DNA of 64,000 bases, from contig JAECYW010000041.1 of assembly GCA_023014335.1 (NCBI GenBank), forward strand, positions 20,072-84,071. Reading direction: 5' to 3'. Numbering within the stretch: the stretch's first letter is position 1; each line of letters opens with the position of its first letter. Both the position numbers and the translations under genes were made by a program. Positions 13,601 through 26,065 of this stretch are shown piece by piece. The notes beneath the pieces are model-generated. The model was not told the DNA's origin. It saw nothing but the letters and a program-made list of their open reading frames with translations, and searched no databases. Source of the DNA: Galerina marginata. Its lineage: Eukaryota > Basidiomycota > Agaricomycetes > Agaricales > Galerinaceae.

Positions 13601-16600
13601 ATGGCAGAAGACATCGTCAGCCCGACGAATATAGAAAAAGGGATGAACGGCATCCATCACAGCACAAATCCCTCGCCGAGCCCGTCTTTACTTGTCAAAG
13701 TCGTGAATTATGTCACAGAGGAGACTACGTTCTTCCGGGCGCACCTCGCTGCTTTCACCTTTATTCCCCTCATCTTCTCGGGCATCTTCTACGCTTCGAA
13801 TGGTCGCTATCATATCAGCTTTCTGGATTCTATGTTTCTCTGCTATTCAGCGATGACGGTTACTGGTCTGTCGACGGTTAATTTGTCTACGACCACAGCG
13901 TGGCAGCAGGTGATCTTGTATTTCCTCATGACGATCGTGAGTGCCTTCGACCGCATACAAGAAGTTTTACCTGACGAGGGAGATGGCAGGGTGATATAAC
14001 AGTTGTTTCGTGGACGATGGTCCTCATTAGAAAGTGTGTCATTGTCAGAGTCCTTGAATACTAATTAACGGTACCTAACCAGGCGATTCTTCAAGACCCA
14101 CTGCGAATACGTCGTCGCCCAACAGAAAAAATCCAAGTCCAGGTCCAGGTCCAAGTCAATCCGATCAAGAGCCTCGTTCATGAGGAACATATCAGCCCCC
14201 ATCGCCACTTTTAAACAGAGAGAACCGACACCTCGCCAAGACGAGAAGCAGACCAGTGGAAGCTCTTCGCATTCGTCAAACCCGCCACTCAATCTCGTGG
14301 GACCAACACCCAGACCGACGCTGGCGAACATCGACGAGGAGCTCCCTGAAAAACCCAACGACTCGGAGGGCAACAACATCACGAACACCCGCGCCTTCTC
14401 GTCCTCTCCGAAATCAGAGAACCTCGTGCTCTCCCCCATTTCCGAGCACAGTCTTCGCTCCCCGCCCACTGCCGACTTCGCCAGGTCAACCACCGACCGG
14501 GACCAAGGGCCACGCACCTTCTTCCCGTCCTCCGAGAACTTCATGCTCTCTCCAATATCCGAGCCCAACCTCCGTTCACCGCTCACAGTCGACTTCGCCC
14601 TCTCAACCACCATCTCCCCAAGAGTAGCGGCGAACCACCCCATGCTGACTCTACGAGGCGGCCGTGCGGTGCCGCGCAGGGGCACGACGATGCTAAGCAC
14701 CAAAGGGCCCTGGGTACCCGGCGTCCCTGACGCCCAAGCCTCCAAACACCACCACAAATACACAGGCCTAGGCGGGTTCCCCGGCCCAACGCACCTCCTC
14801 GCGTCCATGCTCAAACACACCGCGCCCCGCGCATACAGGAAGGTGGAGCGGAGCATGACGCTGCTCTCCAGGACGACGACGTTGGAGGCGGATAAGACGG
14901 CGTGGTTGAGCTTCGATGGGCTGGTTGTAGGACGGAACTCGGATTTTCGGACGGAGACGCTTTCGGATGAGGAGGTGGAGGGGGTGGGGGGCGCGGAGTT
15001 TAGGGCGCTGAGGATGTTGGGGTGGTTGGTTCCTACGGTGTGTTGTTGTCGCTGACTTGTCGCTCTTTTTTTTTTTTCTTTTTCCTGGCGTTTTGTTGAT
15101 TGATTGATTGATTGGTTTTTGTAGTATTTTGTGGTTTCGCAGCTTTTCGCTGTCTTACTCTTCCTCCCGTGGTTATCCGTTACCGAGCAGTACAACCCTG
15201 TCTTCGCGGCGCAACCGCGCCTGGTGTCCAAATCTTGGTGCGCATAGTTACCCTCCTCATCATCCATCCATCCATCCATTTATTGTATCTAACTTAATCC
15301 AATTTCTTCCCTTTTCAGGTTCTCCTTCTTCCAAGTCATGGGTGCATACACAGGAGGCGGCCTCTCTCTTGTCGATCTGTAGGTTTTTTTCCGCGTGTTT
15401 GATTCAAATGGGAGCTCATTGCATTATATTCTCGTTATGATAACAGCGGGATGGTCCCTTTTCAGAACGCGTACCTTATGATATGTGCGTTCCTCTTTCG
15501 TTTTTCTTTTTTTCTTTTTTCTTTTTTCGTCTTTTGGATTTGTCTTTCAGCTTTTGGATTTTGGGTTTTGTGTTTCCGGGTTTTGACATCTCTCTTCTCG
15601 CCGCTGATCCCGACTTACTTACTTATCACCTTATCCTCTTTATCTCTCAAGTTGCACTGGCGTTCGCTATCCTAGCCGGGAATCACGCGCTAGTACGTTT
15701 CGTCTTCGTCTTTCGCCTCTCCATTTATTCGTCGCTGTGACCTGACCTGACCTGATCTGGATCGCAGCCCATATTGTACGCCTTTCTCTTCTCACTCATA
15801 ACGAACGCCCCGTTTACGCTTTACGTTTATAACCAGCCTCCGCCTCGTCATGTAAGCCAAGAGATAAGCTCACTCCTCTACCCCGTCGCTGTTTCAAACT
15901 CTAACCACCCCACCCTCTTACCTCTTCCTATAGCTGGACATCATCCAAAGTCCTCCCTGAAGACTCCGAATCGCAAAAAGCGCTGTCTTTCCTTCTTGAT
16001 CATCCGCGAAGGTTCGTGTGGGCGTTTCATCTGTTGACACGGGGTGCTGAAAGCTTTTTTTGGTATAGATGTTTCTTGTATCTGTGCGTCCTCTCGATCT
16101 GACTGGCTGTTGTGTTATGGGAGAAAGCTGAATGTGTAATGTGTACTAGGTTCCCGAGTCATCAGACGTGGTTTTTGGTTATTTGCTTAGTCTTATTCAG
16201 GTGCATCTTGTCTCTTTCCTCCCCCTCTTCACGATCTGACATCTCTTTTTTCGAAGCACTATCGAATGGGTCGGTTTCCTCGTCCTAAGTACGTTCAAGA
16301 TTATACTATACTCAAATAATTATCGCGAACAAACTGGATTCTAATCATACCGCCCTCCTATGTAGACATCGGCCTCCCGGCGTACGAGTCGATCCCAACG
16401 GCCCCGCGTGTTATCGCAGGTCTGTTCCAGGGCCTCGCGGTGCGCGCGTCGGGGTTCGCGATCGTGCCGCTTGCGAGTCTCGCGCCTGCTTTGTTGTTAG
16501 TTGCTTTGGCTTTGGCTTTTGAATTTTGGCTTCTGAACCACCCTGATCGCCTTTTCAAACAGGTTTCTTTATGTCGTTATGATGTATATCGCGGTATGTC

Positions 16601-17558
16601 TTGTCTACTCCGTCTCTAATTGAGCCTAACTTGAAGGAAACTTATCCAGGTGTACCCCGTAAGACCCGCTATTCACTCAAACTCAAACATTCTCCTAAGC
16701 TGACACTTTCTTTCTATTTCGCCTCACTCAGGTGGCTTTGAGCATCCGGACGACTAACGTGTACGTCCCTCCATCCCGTCATCATTTCTAATAGTAGATC
16801 TTACACTATATACTATATATTCAGCTACGAAGAACGCTCCCTCGGCGTCTTTGAAGCGCCCCCAGACGACGAAGACGAGGAACCGGCCGACCTCGACCGG
16901 ATACCCTCCGGTAAAGAACGTGTGGGGCGGTATATTGGGTGGCATTTGCGGAGGCAGCTTTCTATCGGTAAGTCCTCTCCGAGTCTCCGTCGCGTGTTGG
17001 TCCCTTTCGAGTCAAACCGAATGCTGACAAGCCTGTTGTGTCTGACTTCTAGATATCTGGTGGCTTGTCTGGGCGGTGTTCCTGATCGCGATCGTGGAAC
17101 GCCACAACCTGCTGGACGAGTCGAAGAAGTGGTTTGACTTGTTCCGCGTGCTGTTTGAGCTTGTTTCGGCGTTTGGAGGGATTGGGCTGAGCCTCGGGTT
17201 TCCTGATGTAAGACTCTCTCTCCCTCTCTCTTTCCTTTGTGACTCTCAATGCGAATGTTATGCTGACTCTTTGTGTTGATGGAATGACAGGACAACTTTT
17301 CGTTTGTCGGCGCTATGAGTCCGTTGTCCAAGTTGATTGTTATTGTCGTTATGTGAGTGCTTGAAACTTTCTCCTCTTGTCGAATGAGCGGGTTGCGAAT
17401 GCTGATTTCTTTCGTGTAGGGTTCGAGGAAGGCATAGAGGGTTGCCTGTCGCAGTTGATCGGGCGGTATTGCTGCCTAGCGAGCTGATCACCAACCCAAA
17501 TGCGAAGGAGAACGATCTGAAGGAAAACGGACTGCCACCACAGCCTTACACGGCTTAG
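13601..17558 (+). CDS. TRK-type potassium transporter
   Basis: A gene of roughly twenty exons encoding about 800-850 residues. Clear exons include 13601-13936, 13990-14033, 14083-15037, 15125-15237, 15319-15378, 15447-15484 and 15652-15692; the last exon ends at TAG 17556-17558. All four filter-type glycine segments of the TrkH/TRK fold are visible: SAMTVTGLSTVN, GAYTGGGLSLVD, GLAVRASGFAIVP and ELVSAFGGIGLSLG. A long hydrophilic loop rich in Ser/Pro, coded by exon 3 (KSRSRSKSIRSR onward), separates the first and second pore units, as in fungal TRK1/2. The role is high-affinity K+ uptake at the plasma membrane. The ATG at 13601 (GACCATGG) is preferred; the frame stays open upstream to 13466. 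A truncated second copy lies at 21112-21744. Confidence 0.92.
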
Positions 17559-17659
17559 ATGCTTCCTTGGGGTTTTTATTGATAGAGCATTTACACGAAG
17601 TTCTCATCATGGCTACATACTAAACACTAATTTAATAGATTTAATATTTATTATCAGCT

Positions 17660-17830
17660 CCACGGCAGAAAAGTGTGTCAAGCCTATGCGGAACGGTGTT
17701 GTGCCCTCGAATTCAATGCTCAGCTCCGCGGTATCGCTTGGTTATCGTCTTTTCCATCCACCCGACCCGAACGACTGGGCTCCTTCGCGATATATCAAAC
17801 AGCTGATCAAGGCAGCCTCAATAATTCTGC
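17660..17830 (-). pseudogene. FunK1 kinase remnant (copy E)
   Basis: A short stretch resembles the kinase first exon, read on the minus strand. GAAAAGTGTGTCAAGCCTA and GGAACGGTGTTGTG parallel the MTPFAVGL segment of the intact genes (compare 30069-30110). TATCGTCTTTTCCATCCACC parallels 30200-30220. The 3' side (18060-18130) also resembles the flank at 26130-26180. It is too short and broken to encode anything. Confidence 0.5.
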
Positions 17831-18182
17831 ACGTCTACCGTCACCGTGACATACCGGCAAGCCGTCAAAATACCGTATTCGAACACATATTGACTGTATT
17901 TAACGGTAGGATCACTAGTAAGCTTTTTCACGATGGTCCTTGAGCCAGCAGTGAATTGTTGCCTGTATTCCGTTTACTATTTCCAGTATAAACGGCGTTC
18001 AACGTTCTAATATTTACATTCCCCAAGAAATCCGCAGACTCAACGCTCACTGCACAAAAGGATACCACGAGGCTGGCTGACGAGGCTGAATAATGTTGAA
18101 AATACGGTACGCTACATTATACGTATATGAATTACAATTTTAGAGTAACTCCGAGTCTACAAGAGGCAGGCATCCCACGCAA

Positions 18183-20599
18183 CTATACCGTGTTTTTAAT
18201 TATGCGATATGCGCGTTCCTTCTCCTCGTTGCGCTTCGTTTGCGAACGCGTTGTCGGGGGACTAGTATTTACCAAGGTTCTCGCTCTTTTCCTGGTGGTC
18301 CGTCGCCGAGATGCCTCCTCCTCGTTCTCCTCCGGGTCCTCCCCGATAGCGGGCATGTTGTTTTCAAACTTGCGCTTTTTGCCAGCGGTAGGTCCGTAAC
18401 CTTCCTTGTCATTCTCCCATGACCAGTTCTCTGTATCGGGAAGAGTTTTGCGCGTCTCCTCGAGGATGTCGATGATATCTTGATGGCGTACTTCGGAGGC
18501 AGGACCTAGGAACAGTTTTTCGCGCAGTCTCACGACGCAGTCCTTGAGGTCCTCGAAGTAAGGCGCGAACAAGTCCAAAGTGTTTAGTTGGAATGTAGCC
18601 GTAGAAGACGTCATATGCCCACTTTTGGCAATGCCAATCTTCTCGAAGCTTGGCAGGTCGTAGCCAAATATCCACCCTTTTGCCACCTCATCCATTAGGT
18701 TGATGTTCTGTCTTTCGGCGTTGTTTGGGCCTGCATAGTTCCAACATATCCAAAGAAGGACATAGAATAACGATTCCAGATCGTGCCGCGGAAGGTGTTC
18801 CTTTCCCAATAATGTTTCTATCGCCATGAAGGGCAGTGTCCCCTTTCAACGCGCGTAAGTGTTTAATCGAGGATCTGCATTACATATGTCACACTTACCG
18901 TCCTATGACCAGTTGCAACGTCTCTGTCTTCCTCTTCCATGAATATCGCGTAGTCGAGGTCAATGATCAGACCTTTACGCCGGGGAGGCTCATCTTTCTT
19001 AGGAAAAATGCCATCGTCGTCACCTGCATTGTCGTTGCAGCCATCCACATTCGATCCTTCGGAAGGGGCAGGCTGATAGATCATGATGTTGTTGAGGCTG
19101 ATGTCTCGATGGAGGACTTGTTTTTCAACCAGATGACCATGAGCTACGTAGAAGTGGTCAGTATGTGGTCAGTGAGAATCGACTAAGGGGAACGTACCTT
19201 TAATGGCATCAATCAAGACTGATATCAATTCTTTCTTGGTCGCGAAGTGGGTCAGCCCAACGGCGAAAGGCGTCATGACAATCCTACGATGCACGCGAAC
19301 CTCCAAATCCTCGAGCCACCTAGCCCTGTAATAATTCTTCCTGTTGATGATCCCACGGACACGGGCGGTTGTATCACTCTCTCCATTCACCCGAACAATC
19401 TCTTCCGCGACAATCTGTGACACGCCCTCGATCCCCTGAGCTCGCTTCAGTATTTCGGCTTCGGTATGGCCACGAGATTTGTCAGCCCAAAGGTCCTTAA
19501 TAACGTATTCCACCCCATCACGGCGAACACGCCAACACGTTGTTCCTCTCCCGCGAATCGAATCGGCGAGGAAAATCACTTCGATGATTTCGTACTCCTT
19601 GTTGTCGACCGTAATTACCTGGTGGCCGTTAGGTCCAGGGATAATGGTGGGATCAAATCCAAGGAACGAAAGGTCGGCGAACATCAAGCCAGCCATAAGC
19701 CGGACGAATGTAGCTGGTTCGGTGTGCATGTCGATAGGTACGGACCCTACCACACCTGCTCGGTCAAATACGTAGACCCGCACATCGTAACGACAGATGG
19801 AAACGCCGATGTGAAATCGCCGACCGGCTTGGGATGAAAACACGATATAGGCGCCGTTGACGAGTTGATTGAAAGCTGCGGAGACGTCGGGATTCGCGAA
19901 GCCGGACTTGAGCTCCAGATGGATCATTGTTTTGATCCAGTTGGCGATGGCGTCCTTGTCGGTGAGGATGAGGTCAGGCTTCCGTTTAATATCCAGCCCT
20001 CCTGGTAGAGGGATATTGCATTGTCCACTGCGCCACCGACGCGGTGGGTGTTGTGGAGCACCGTTCTTCGATTCGCATATCTCAGCCAGGTTTTGGGCAA
20101 AAGTGTTCAGGAAATTGGCCAGCGCCCCCTCTTCTTCGCCTGTCGAAGAATACTTCGACAGATCCGGGCAGCCCTTCCATCGTTTCTCCTTGGTGTCGTA
20201 GAGAGTCTCCATCACGGCTTCGGATAAATCGGAGCAAAGAATGGGAAGAGATTCATCTGGAAAAAGGTGTTCGACGAGCCCAGGAACGTCGAACAGCTCG
20301 CTCATCTCCAACTCCTCTTTGAGTGCAGGATCCATTATGACGTGTGTCAACCGCTTTTTCGGCGTGATATTGCTGGCAAGTTTCTTCACGATGGGCGTGG
20401 AGAGCGTTTTCAACTTTGTAGGCTGAGTGGCACCCGACTTGCGAGTCGGTGTGATAGGCTCGGTATTGAACTTCCTATCTGCAGGTCCTGGTGGTGGTTT
20501 AGGGGCTGAGGGCTTTGCGAAGGTGGTTCGATAGCGCGAAGTAAGTGGCGGTCTGGTGGGGGCAAAATTCCTAAAAGTGGACGGCTGCGTATTAGCCAT
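18183..20599 (-). CDS. FunK1 protein kinase, copy A
   Basis: Exons 20599-19198, 19143-18899 and 18842-18183 join in frame to give 768 residues. The N-terminal ~330 residues are the region typical of FunK1 proteins. The kinase core follows: a putative ATP-binding Lys368 (EYVIKDLW), a catalytic loop HRDISLNNIM with HRD at 479-481, and IDLDYA (about 528-533) in place of DFG. GTLPFMAIE stands at the activation segment, then RHDLESLFYVLLWIC. The C-terminal tail is acidic then basic (KKRKFE, RRRTTRKRAR) and probably nuclear. FunK1 kinases are expanded in multicellular basidiomycetes; substrates are unknown. Introns are 54 and 56 nt. This copy keeps the ancestral ATG (CGACCATGGC) that B and C have lost. 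Confidence 0.93.
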
Positions 20600-20672
20600 G
20601 GTCGAGTCGAAGATGCAAAAGAAATCAAGAGAGGTGAGCTAACTTACCTTCAAATTATATATAATTCTAACT

Positions 20673-20692
20673 GGGCCACAGTGGCACAATTC
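20673..20692 (-). promoter_or_regulatory. conserved upstream box of FunK1 copy A
   Basis: GGGCCACAGTGGCACAATTC lies 74 bp upstream of the start and recurs upstream of copies B and C. On the gene side a TATATATAA-like run sits next to it. Further out, AGTCACGTGACCGCGTCGAA (20767-20786) is also shared, with CACGTG changed to CACGTT in B and C. Confidence 0.5.
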
Positions 20693-20699
20693 TCCTGCG

Positions 20700-21111
20700 A
20701 TACGGTCGTACTGAAAAGGAAAGTAAACGGGAAGCGGGGCATTCCTGTGTTTGATGGGCCAGGACATAAGTCACGTGACCGCGTCGAACAATGGGTTCAC
20801 GCCAAGTTCACGCGCGTCCCATTGTAAGTACCGCGTTATCAAGACTCACATCGGTGGAAGTCCGTGTCTGGCCAATCTAATCAGCCTCGAGGACGAAGGT
20901 TCGGCTCAAGGTGTTCATGCCTCGGCCTTCATTATCAAGTTCATACTCATCCGACGACAAATTCGTTGAAGTTCGTTCACTGGCAGCCGTCGTCTCAGAT
21001 TTTATTCCACTTGTTTTCGAATTTTTTCCGCTGTGTCATCGTTCGCAACTACGCGTCATCATAATAACAGCAAATTCGCCCAATCTCTGTCAGGTAGGCA
21101 GTTATTTACCG
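20700..21111. other. upstream region of FunK1 copy A
   Basis: Non-coding; parts are shared with the regions upstream of copies B and C (about 28710-28810 and 31480-31720), showing that the promoter was duplicated with the gene. Confidence 0.5.
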
Positions 21112-21744
21112 GATCTGACACCTCCTTTTTCGAATGGGTCGATTTCTTTGGGATTTCCAGTCTTATTTAAGTACGTCCAACCCTATCTTATCCTCAACAA
21201 ACTGGATGCTCATTCTCGCATCCCACTTGACCTAACTAGACATCGGCCTCCCGCCGTACGAGTCGATCCCAATCGGCCCACCTCTTAGCGCAGGTCTGTT
21301 CCAGGGACTCGCGGTGTGCTTTTTCTTCGACTTTTGAGCAACCGTGCCTGGCTGACGACTCTACTTTTTAATTTTATATACATAGGTTTTTTTATGGTGT
21401 ATTTCGGGGTATGTCCTGCCATACCTGAAGTTTATCTATGAGCCTGAATCGACCGAATTCTCCTTTCAGGTATATCCTATCACACACCCTACCCAGTTTT
21501 TCAAAAAATTCTCTTAAGCTAACATTCTCCATTCTCAGGTCGCTTTGAGCATCCGGATGACAAACGCGTAAGTCCTCCCTCCCTCCCGTCATCACTTGCA
21601 ATAGTAGACCTCACACTTGGTATTCAGCTACGAAGAACAGTCCCTCGGCGTCTTCGAAGCGCCTCCAGACGACGAAGACGTGGAGCTGGCCGACTCCGAC
21701 CGCATAACCTCCGGTAAGGAGCGTGTGGGGCGGTATATTGGGTG
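21112..21744 (+). pseudogene. truncated TRK transporter copy
   Basis: Collinear with 16229-16941 of the TRK gene, introns included. It starts at GATCTGACA and passes through the exon coding for LPPYESIP, CGCTTTGAGCATCCGGATGA, and the exon coding for EEQSLGVFEAPPDDED. Similarity stops abruptly after GGGCGGTATATTGGGTG at 21744, inside an exon. The central exon is shortened and its surroundings altered. It lacks the first, second and fourth pore units, so no transporter can be made. It is an intron-bearing DNA duplicate, not a retrocopy. Confidence 0.85.
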
Positions 21745-22030
21745 TAGGAAAGGACCTCAGTCTGATGAAGTAGGGTCTCCAATTGCGAAGGAAACGCGTC
21801 TTCAGAGTGACTTCGAAAATTTTAAAGGCTTATTAATTAACCACTCTAAGTATGTGGTGGTCCTCTCCTATGACACCTAGCCAAGAAAGGCGGCGTTTAG
21901 TATATTGTTCGTATTTAGTATTAAGAATAGAGTAGCTGGAGGGTGTTATGCGGCCTATACCTCGTCAATGCCATCAAGATGTCGTGCTAATTCACCTATT
22001 CCACACAAGCAGTTCATCAGCAAAAAGACA
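21745..22030. other. intergenic
   Basis: No gene seen between the broken TRK copy and the membrane-protein gene. Confidence 0.4.
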
Positions 22031-23000
22031 CTAGCTTGGACAAAAAAGCGTACTTAAGTCAACCTCATTGTCGCCTTCAGCGACATTTTTATTATTCTTG
22101 ATATTTCTTTTATTGTGATTTTTCTTATTGCGATTGGACCTTGCCCTGGCGGTAGGCCTGGTTTTCGATTGCTTATACATTTGATGAAGAGCTAACGGGA
22201 AGACCGCCACTACCAATTGAAAGTACATGAGGAGGGATAAGCAGCTCAGACTTGTGTATGGGAGTGGGAAGAGGGAGGGCTTTACCGGAAAATAAATTTA
22301 TCAAGGCCAAAATGTCCAGAGCGATGATCTTGCGACAGGCGCCTATTGTGTTGAGGATGGCTTCCGGGCGTAGAGAGAACTGAACTTGGGACATAATAGA
22401 GCCTGTGGGCAGTAAGATGGAACATATACAATATTAGCTTCAATCAAGATCTGGAGCTTGATGAAAAAAAGAATAAGAACGCACATGGATGCCACTTTGA
22501 CATGGCGCAGAGAACGAGGTTCGCTACGACAGCGGCCACCCAAAGGATGCCCACAAAATGACCTGCGAACCCAGTCCGCCAGGCAGCCCGCCACTTTGGA
22601 ATGAATAGAGTTGCGAGAGATCTAACCAGCATATAATCGTAGGATGAGAGGGATCGGGCAAGCCCATGAGTTATAATCCGCTTCGCAGTCATAATACTTA
22701 CGAAATGATGGATACAATTAAAGCGCCGGAGCTCGTGAGTCCGAAGGAGAGAGTTATCGTCAGCTTGCCAAATGCACTGTCGACGGCGCTGTGAGTCTCC
22801 GGTGGAGAGAGACTAGTTAGCCAGGATAGAAGGATTGCACAGAGGGCACAGATGGCTGTTGAACAGGATATTATCGTGCCTATTTGTAGCGTTCACGAAT
22901 GCGATGTGTCAGTGGTTGGGATGGAGGGAGCGCTGGCGGGTGGCTGAGACGCACAAAATATGGCCCACACGAAGATAACGAATAGCTGGGCGGTGTTCAT
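22031..23000 (-). CDS. orphan multi-pass membrane protein (copy 1)
   Basis: The ATG at 23000 opens a short exon (NTAQLFVIFVWAIF). After a phase-1 intron come IISCSTAICALCAILLSWLT and SPPETHSAVDSAFGK. After a phase-2 intron come FIPKWRAAW and GILWVAAVVANLVLC. Later exons give another hydrophobic stretch (MYFQLVVAVFPLALHQM) and a Lys/Asn-rich cytosolic tail. I count four or five membrane segments. Length and membrane order match the gene at 52249-53353, and the first two introns fall at the same positions and phases. No characterised family is recognised; the 3' exon borders are approximate. Confidence 0.6.
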
Positions 23001-24999
23001 GTCTGTGCTTGGTTCTCGCTTTCCCGCCTTTATCACTAGGAAAGCCTGAGTTTGTTATTAGGCGCTGCAGAGGAGGGCAGATGGAAGGCAGTTGGAAGCC
23101 GAGGTTCTGCACCGTGATGCTGGCAAGCTCTGGCAAAGAACTCATCTGCGATACAGCTTTAAATATAAACGAACGAGGTACCAAAGTCCAATATTAGACT
23201 GACATCTTTGAGTCATCTATCTGCCCAATGGACCATGGTGGTCGTGTTTGCCAAATGACCGGGAAGCTTCCTGATTTCCTGCCAACCAATATCACACAAA
23301 CCGCAAGAAAAATTTGTTTCTCATTTCGCCTGGATAATCGAATCGGGTTCTTGAACATTCTTGAGTACCTTTCATATCAGAAATCGCTCGTGATGTCCTA
23401 GTGTACACCTTAGAAAGGCAATGTTCGCTATCTTATTCTCCGAGTATGCACTGCCTACCATGTCAAAGTTGTCGACGTCACTCTGCACAATTCTCTCCAC
23501 CCTCCTCCGCAAAAATCCAGTACGCGTTGCGGCATTGAGACGTGCTTCCAACGATTATATGAGAGACTCGATCACACTGCGAAAGCTGGCATTATTAACA
23601 CGATCGAGACCTGTTAATGAAGAATAAAATAGACGCACTTGAGGGACTTGGCGCGATTTGGCGCAAGCTTCAGCAGCAACTGCGTTTCCCGGTCTTATCC
23701 AGGACTGCGTACTGCCGTGCAACGGCGCTCAAACTTTGGGTGTGCGCAAGATAGAGACGTCGCTGGTGGGTCTTGTACTGCCCTGCTTCTTGGTGCATGC
23801 GACAATCTCCGGTGTCCTGACTAGGTTTCAGAATCTATAGCACTGGATTTAGGCAGAACGCAATATTCACCTTTTTTTTGCTGAAATACCGCCTCCAGAA
23901 TGACTTGATTTGGTGAGACGGTTGGGGTATGGGAAAAATCTTGGTGTTATTTTCTCTTTGGACTGTGTTAAGTGTCGTGTGCATCTTCATCGATAAGTGG
24001 TCCAGGAAAGCAAGCATTCTGGGTGAAGACTGTAAACTTTTATACCAGATGGTAATGGCGTCCAGCTGACCCTGCAAATGGATTCCAGCAAATAGCTTGA
24101 GGAATTTCTTTGGAATTGCAACCTGTCAGCCTGAAGGGGTTACATACAGTTTCACTTGTGACAGAAAGTGAAGCGAATTGAAGCTGGAGATCGAGCATCT
24201 GACCATCAACGAGAATAAGCCTGTTTGATGGTATTTCAAGAAGTCGTTAAGCACTGTAAGATGTCGAACCTTTATTGCGATAATCCACACATTCCGATTG
24301 CAGGGTAGATGGCATGTTCGTCGCCAGATAGTTGACCAGGTAATTCAGCGGCATCGTTGGGGGAGATTGGGAGATTCGACTCCTTGATTAATCAGTCCTT
24401 TTACCCATCCTTTTATCAGGCCTTCGACAAGACTTTTGCCTAGTGAACTGGCTTGAGAAGTTGTCCCCGAGATGCCTCGAAGGACGCATTCGATTTCGGC
24501 GGTTATCGAAGGAGGGAATGTCGTTCATACTTTCGTTCGGGTTCCGTTTGCATGGTAATTCGTGACTCCACATTACTTGGAGAGCCAGATCTTCAATGAC
24601 TGGCGTGGTCCCGTTCGGCCGTTGGTTCACTTTGGTACCAGATGATCAACAGACGATAATGAGTCCCAGCCTTGGCAAAGGATTTCAGCAAATGTTTGAT
24701 AAATTTCGACCTGTCAGCCCGAAGCGGTTACTTACGGTTTCATTTTCAGTCCTGACAGTAAGTCTATCTGGTCCTTAACGAGAGAATTAGAATTGGAATT
24801 TGGGACACTCTGGTGCCCGCTCTATACGGCTCCGCGAGCACGTGCAGCACACTAATACTCCCATGACTCCGTGGCCGTGACGGTCCGTTGTCAGAGTTTG
24901 GTTCTTCCTACTCCTTTCTACTCCTCGTCGCTTTCTTCCGATTGTGCGACTTTCTCTCCTTTCTACCTCTAGTTTCCGCCCCATAGTCTTCTTTGTCGT
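23001..24999. other. 2-kb region without a recognisable gene
   Basis: Only short, motif-free frames. Two blocks inside are weakly similar to each other: 24070-24165 and 24675-24765 share CAGCAAAT..TTGA, CCTGTCAGCC.GAAG.GGTTAC and a following GTTTCA, suggesting an old local duplication. Confidence 0.4.
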
Positions 25000-26065
25000 C
25001 CTATCTGGTCCCCAGTCCGGAATACTTGCATCCCCTCAAGAATAACAATGATTTCATGGTGGTAGATGTCGGGACTCGGCGCTACGCTAGTTCGCAAAGA
25101 CTTTCTCTCGTACACAATCCTTAAGGTCTTCGAAATACGGCGCGTAATCATCTTATGTTTTGAACTTGGAGTTCTTGCCTCATTCTTTGACATCAGTGAA
25201 CAATTGTTGACTCCGATCTCCGGAGGTCCTAGCCAGTCATCCAGCCCTTGTGGCTGCTTTCGATGTACCAAAGTTCTAGGAGGACCTGCTTAATGCCATG
25301 CCAGAATATTCACAGAAGTACATAACATAAGGATTCTAGGTCGAGCCGAGGCTCTTGTTTCTTTACTTTACGTAATAGAATGTCTGTCGACATGAAAATG
25401 CCGTGAGTTTTAATACAGGAATCATACAAATGGATGTTTACTGTTTTATGGCCAGTGACGACTTTCCTTTGCTGGTAGGATAAAAGCATTGCATATAGTC
25501 GAGGTCGATAGCAAGGTCCTTACGCGTTTGCTCGCCTTCTGGACGCTGTTGGGATTCACAGCAATGCGTGATCACCGACTTCGTATCCTTCGATGGACTG
25601 AGTCGATACATCATGATGCACGGAGGCTGCTATCGCAATGGTGAGTCCTCTTCTCAACCAAATGACCAAGAGCTCCAAGAGGATGGTTTACAGATTGATC
25701 AAAACATAAATTGTAAGACTATGACATACCTCGCATATCGTCAATAAATACGTCTATAAGTTCTTGCTTGGGGACAAACTCTTGACAAATGGAGTTGTGA
25801 CAATCCTACGATGCGCGGGAACTTTCAATTGCCCAAGCCAATCAGCTACACGGTATCGTTTTCTATCCGTTACTCGAGTATGGCACGGATATGGGCCGTT
25901 CTCCCCTCTTCTCTGTCTACCCGAACGACTGCCCCGGCCACGATCTGCGAAACGCCTTGGTTGCGCCTTCGAAGCCTGATAGTATTTCAGAATATTGGCC
26001 TTAGTATGAACTCGGGACGTCCTTGACGACATACTTGACTCCATCGTGGCGAACATGCTACCGTG
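25000..26065 (-). pseudogene. FunK1 kinase pseudogene (copy D)
   Basis: Similar to copy C from its ATP-lysine exon to the C-terminal tail, but damaged. The 5' end is missing (similarity starts at about 26065), frames shift repeatedly, and the catalytic loop reads HHCDSS instead of LHRDIS, so the catalytic Arg is lost. Recognisable pieces are HRRIVTTPF (about 25790-25810), the LVEK-loop (25600-25670), the region of RHDLESFF (about 25330-25360) and the region of the IIDILEETR helix (about 25030-25080). Confidence 0.85.

Noticed and set aside
14065..15279. 404-codon minus-strand frame
   Set aside because: Antisense shadow of the long hydrophilic-loop exon of the TRK gene; the sense frame carries the conserved protein.
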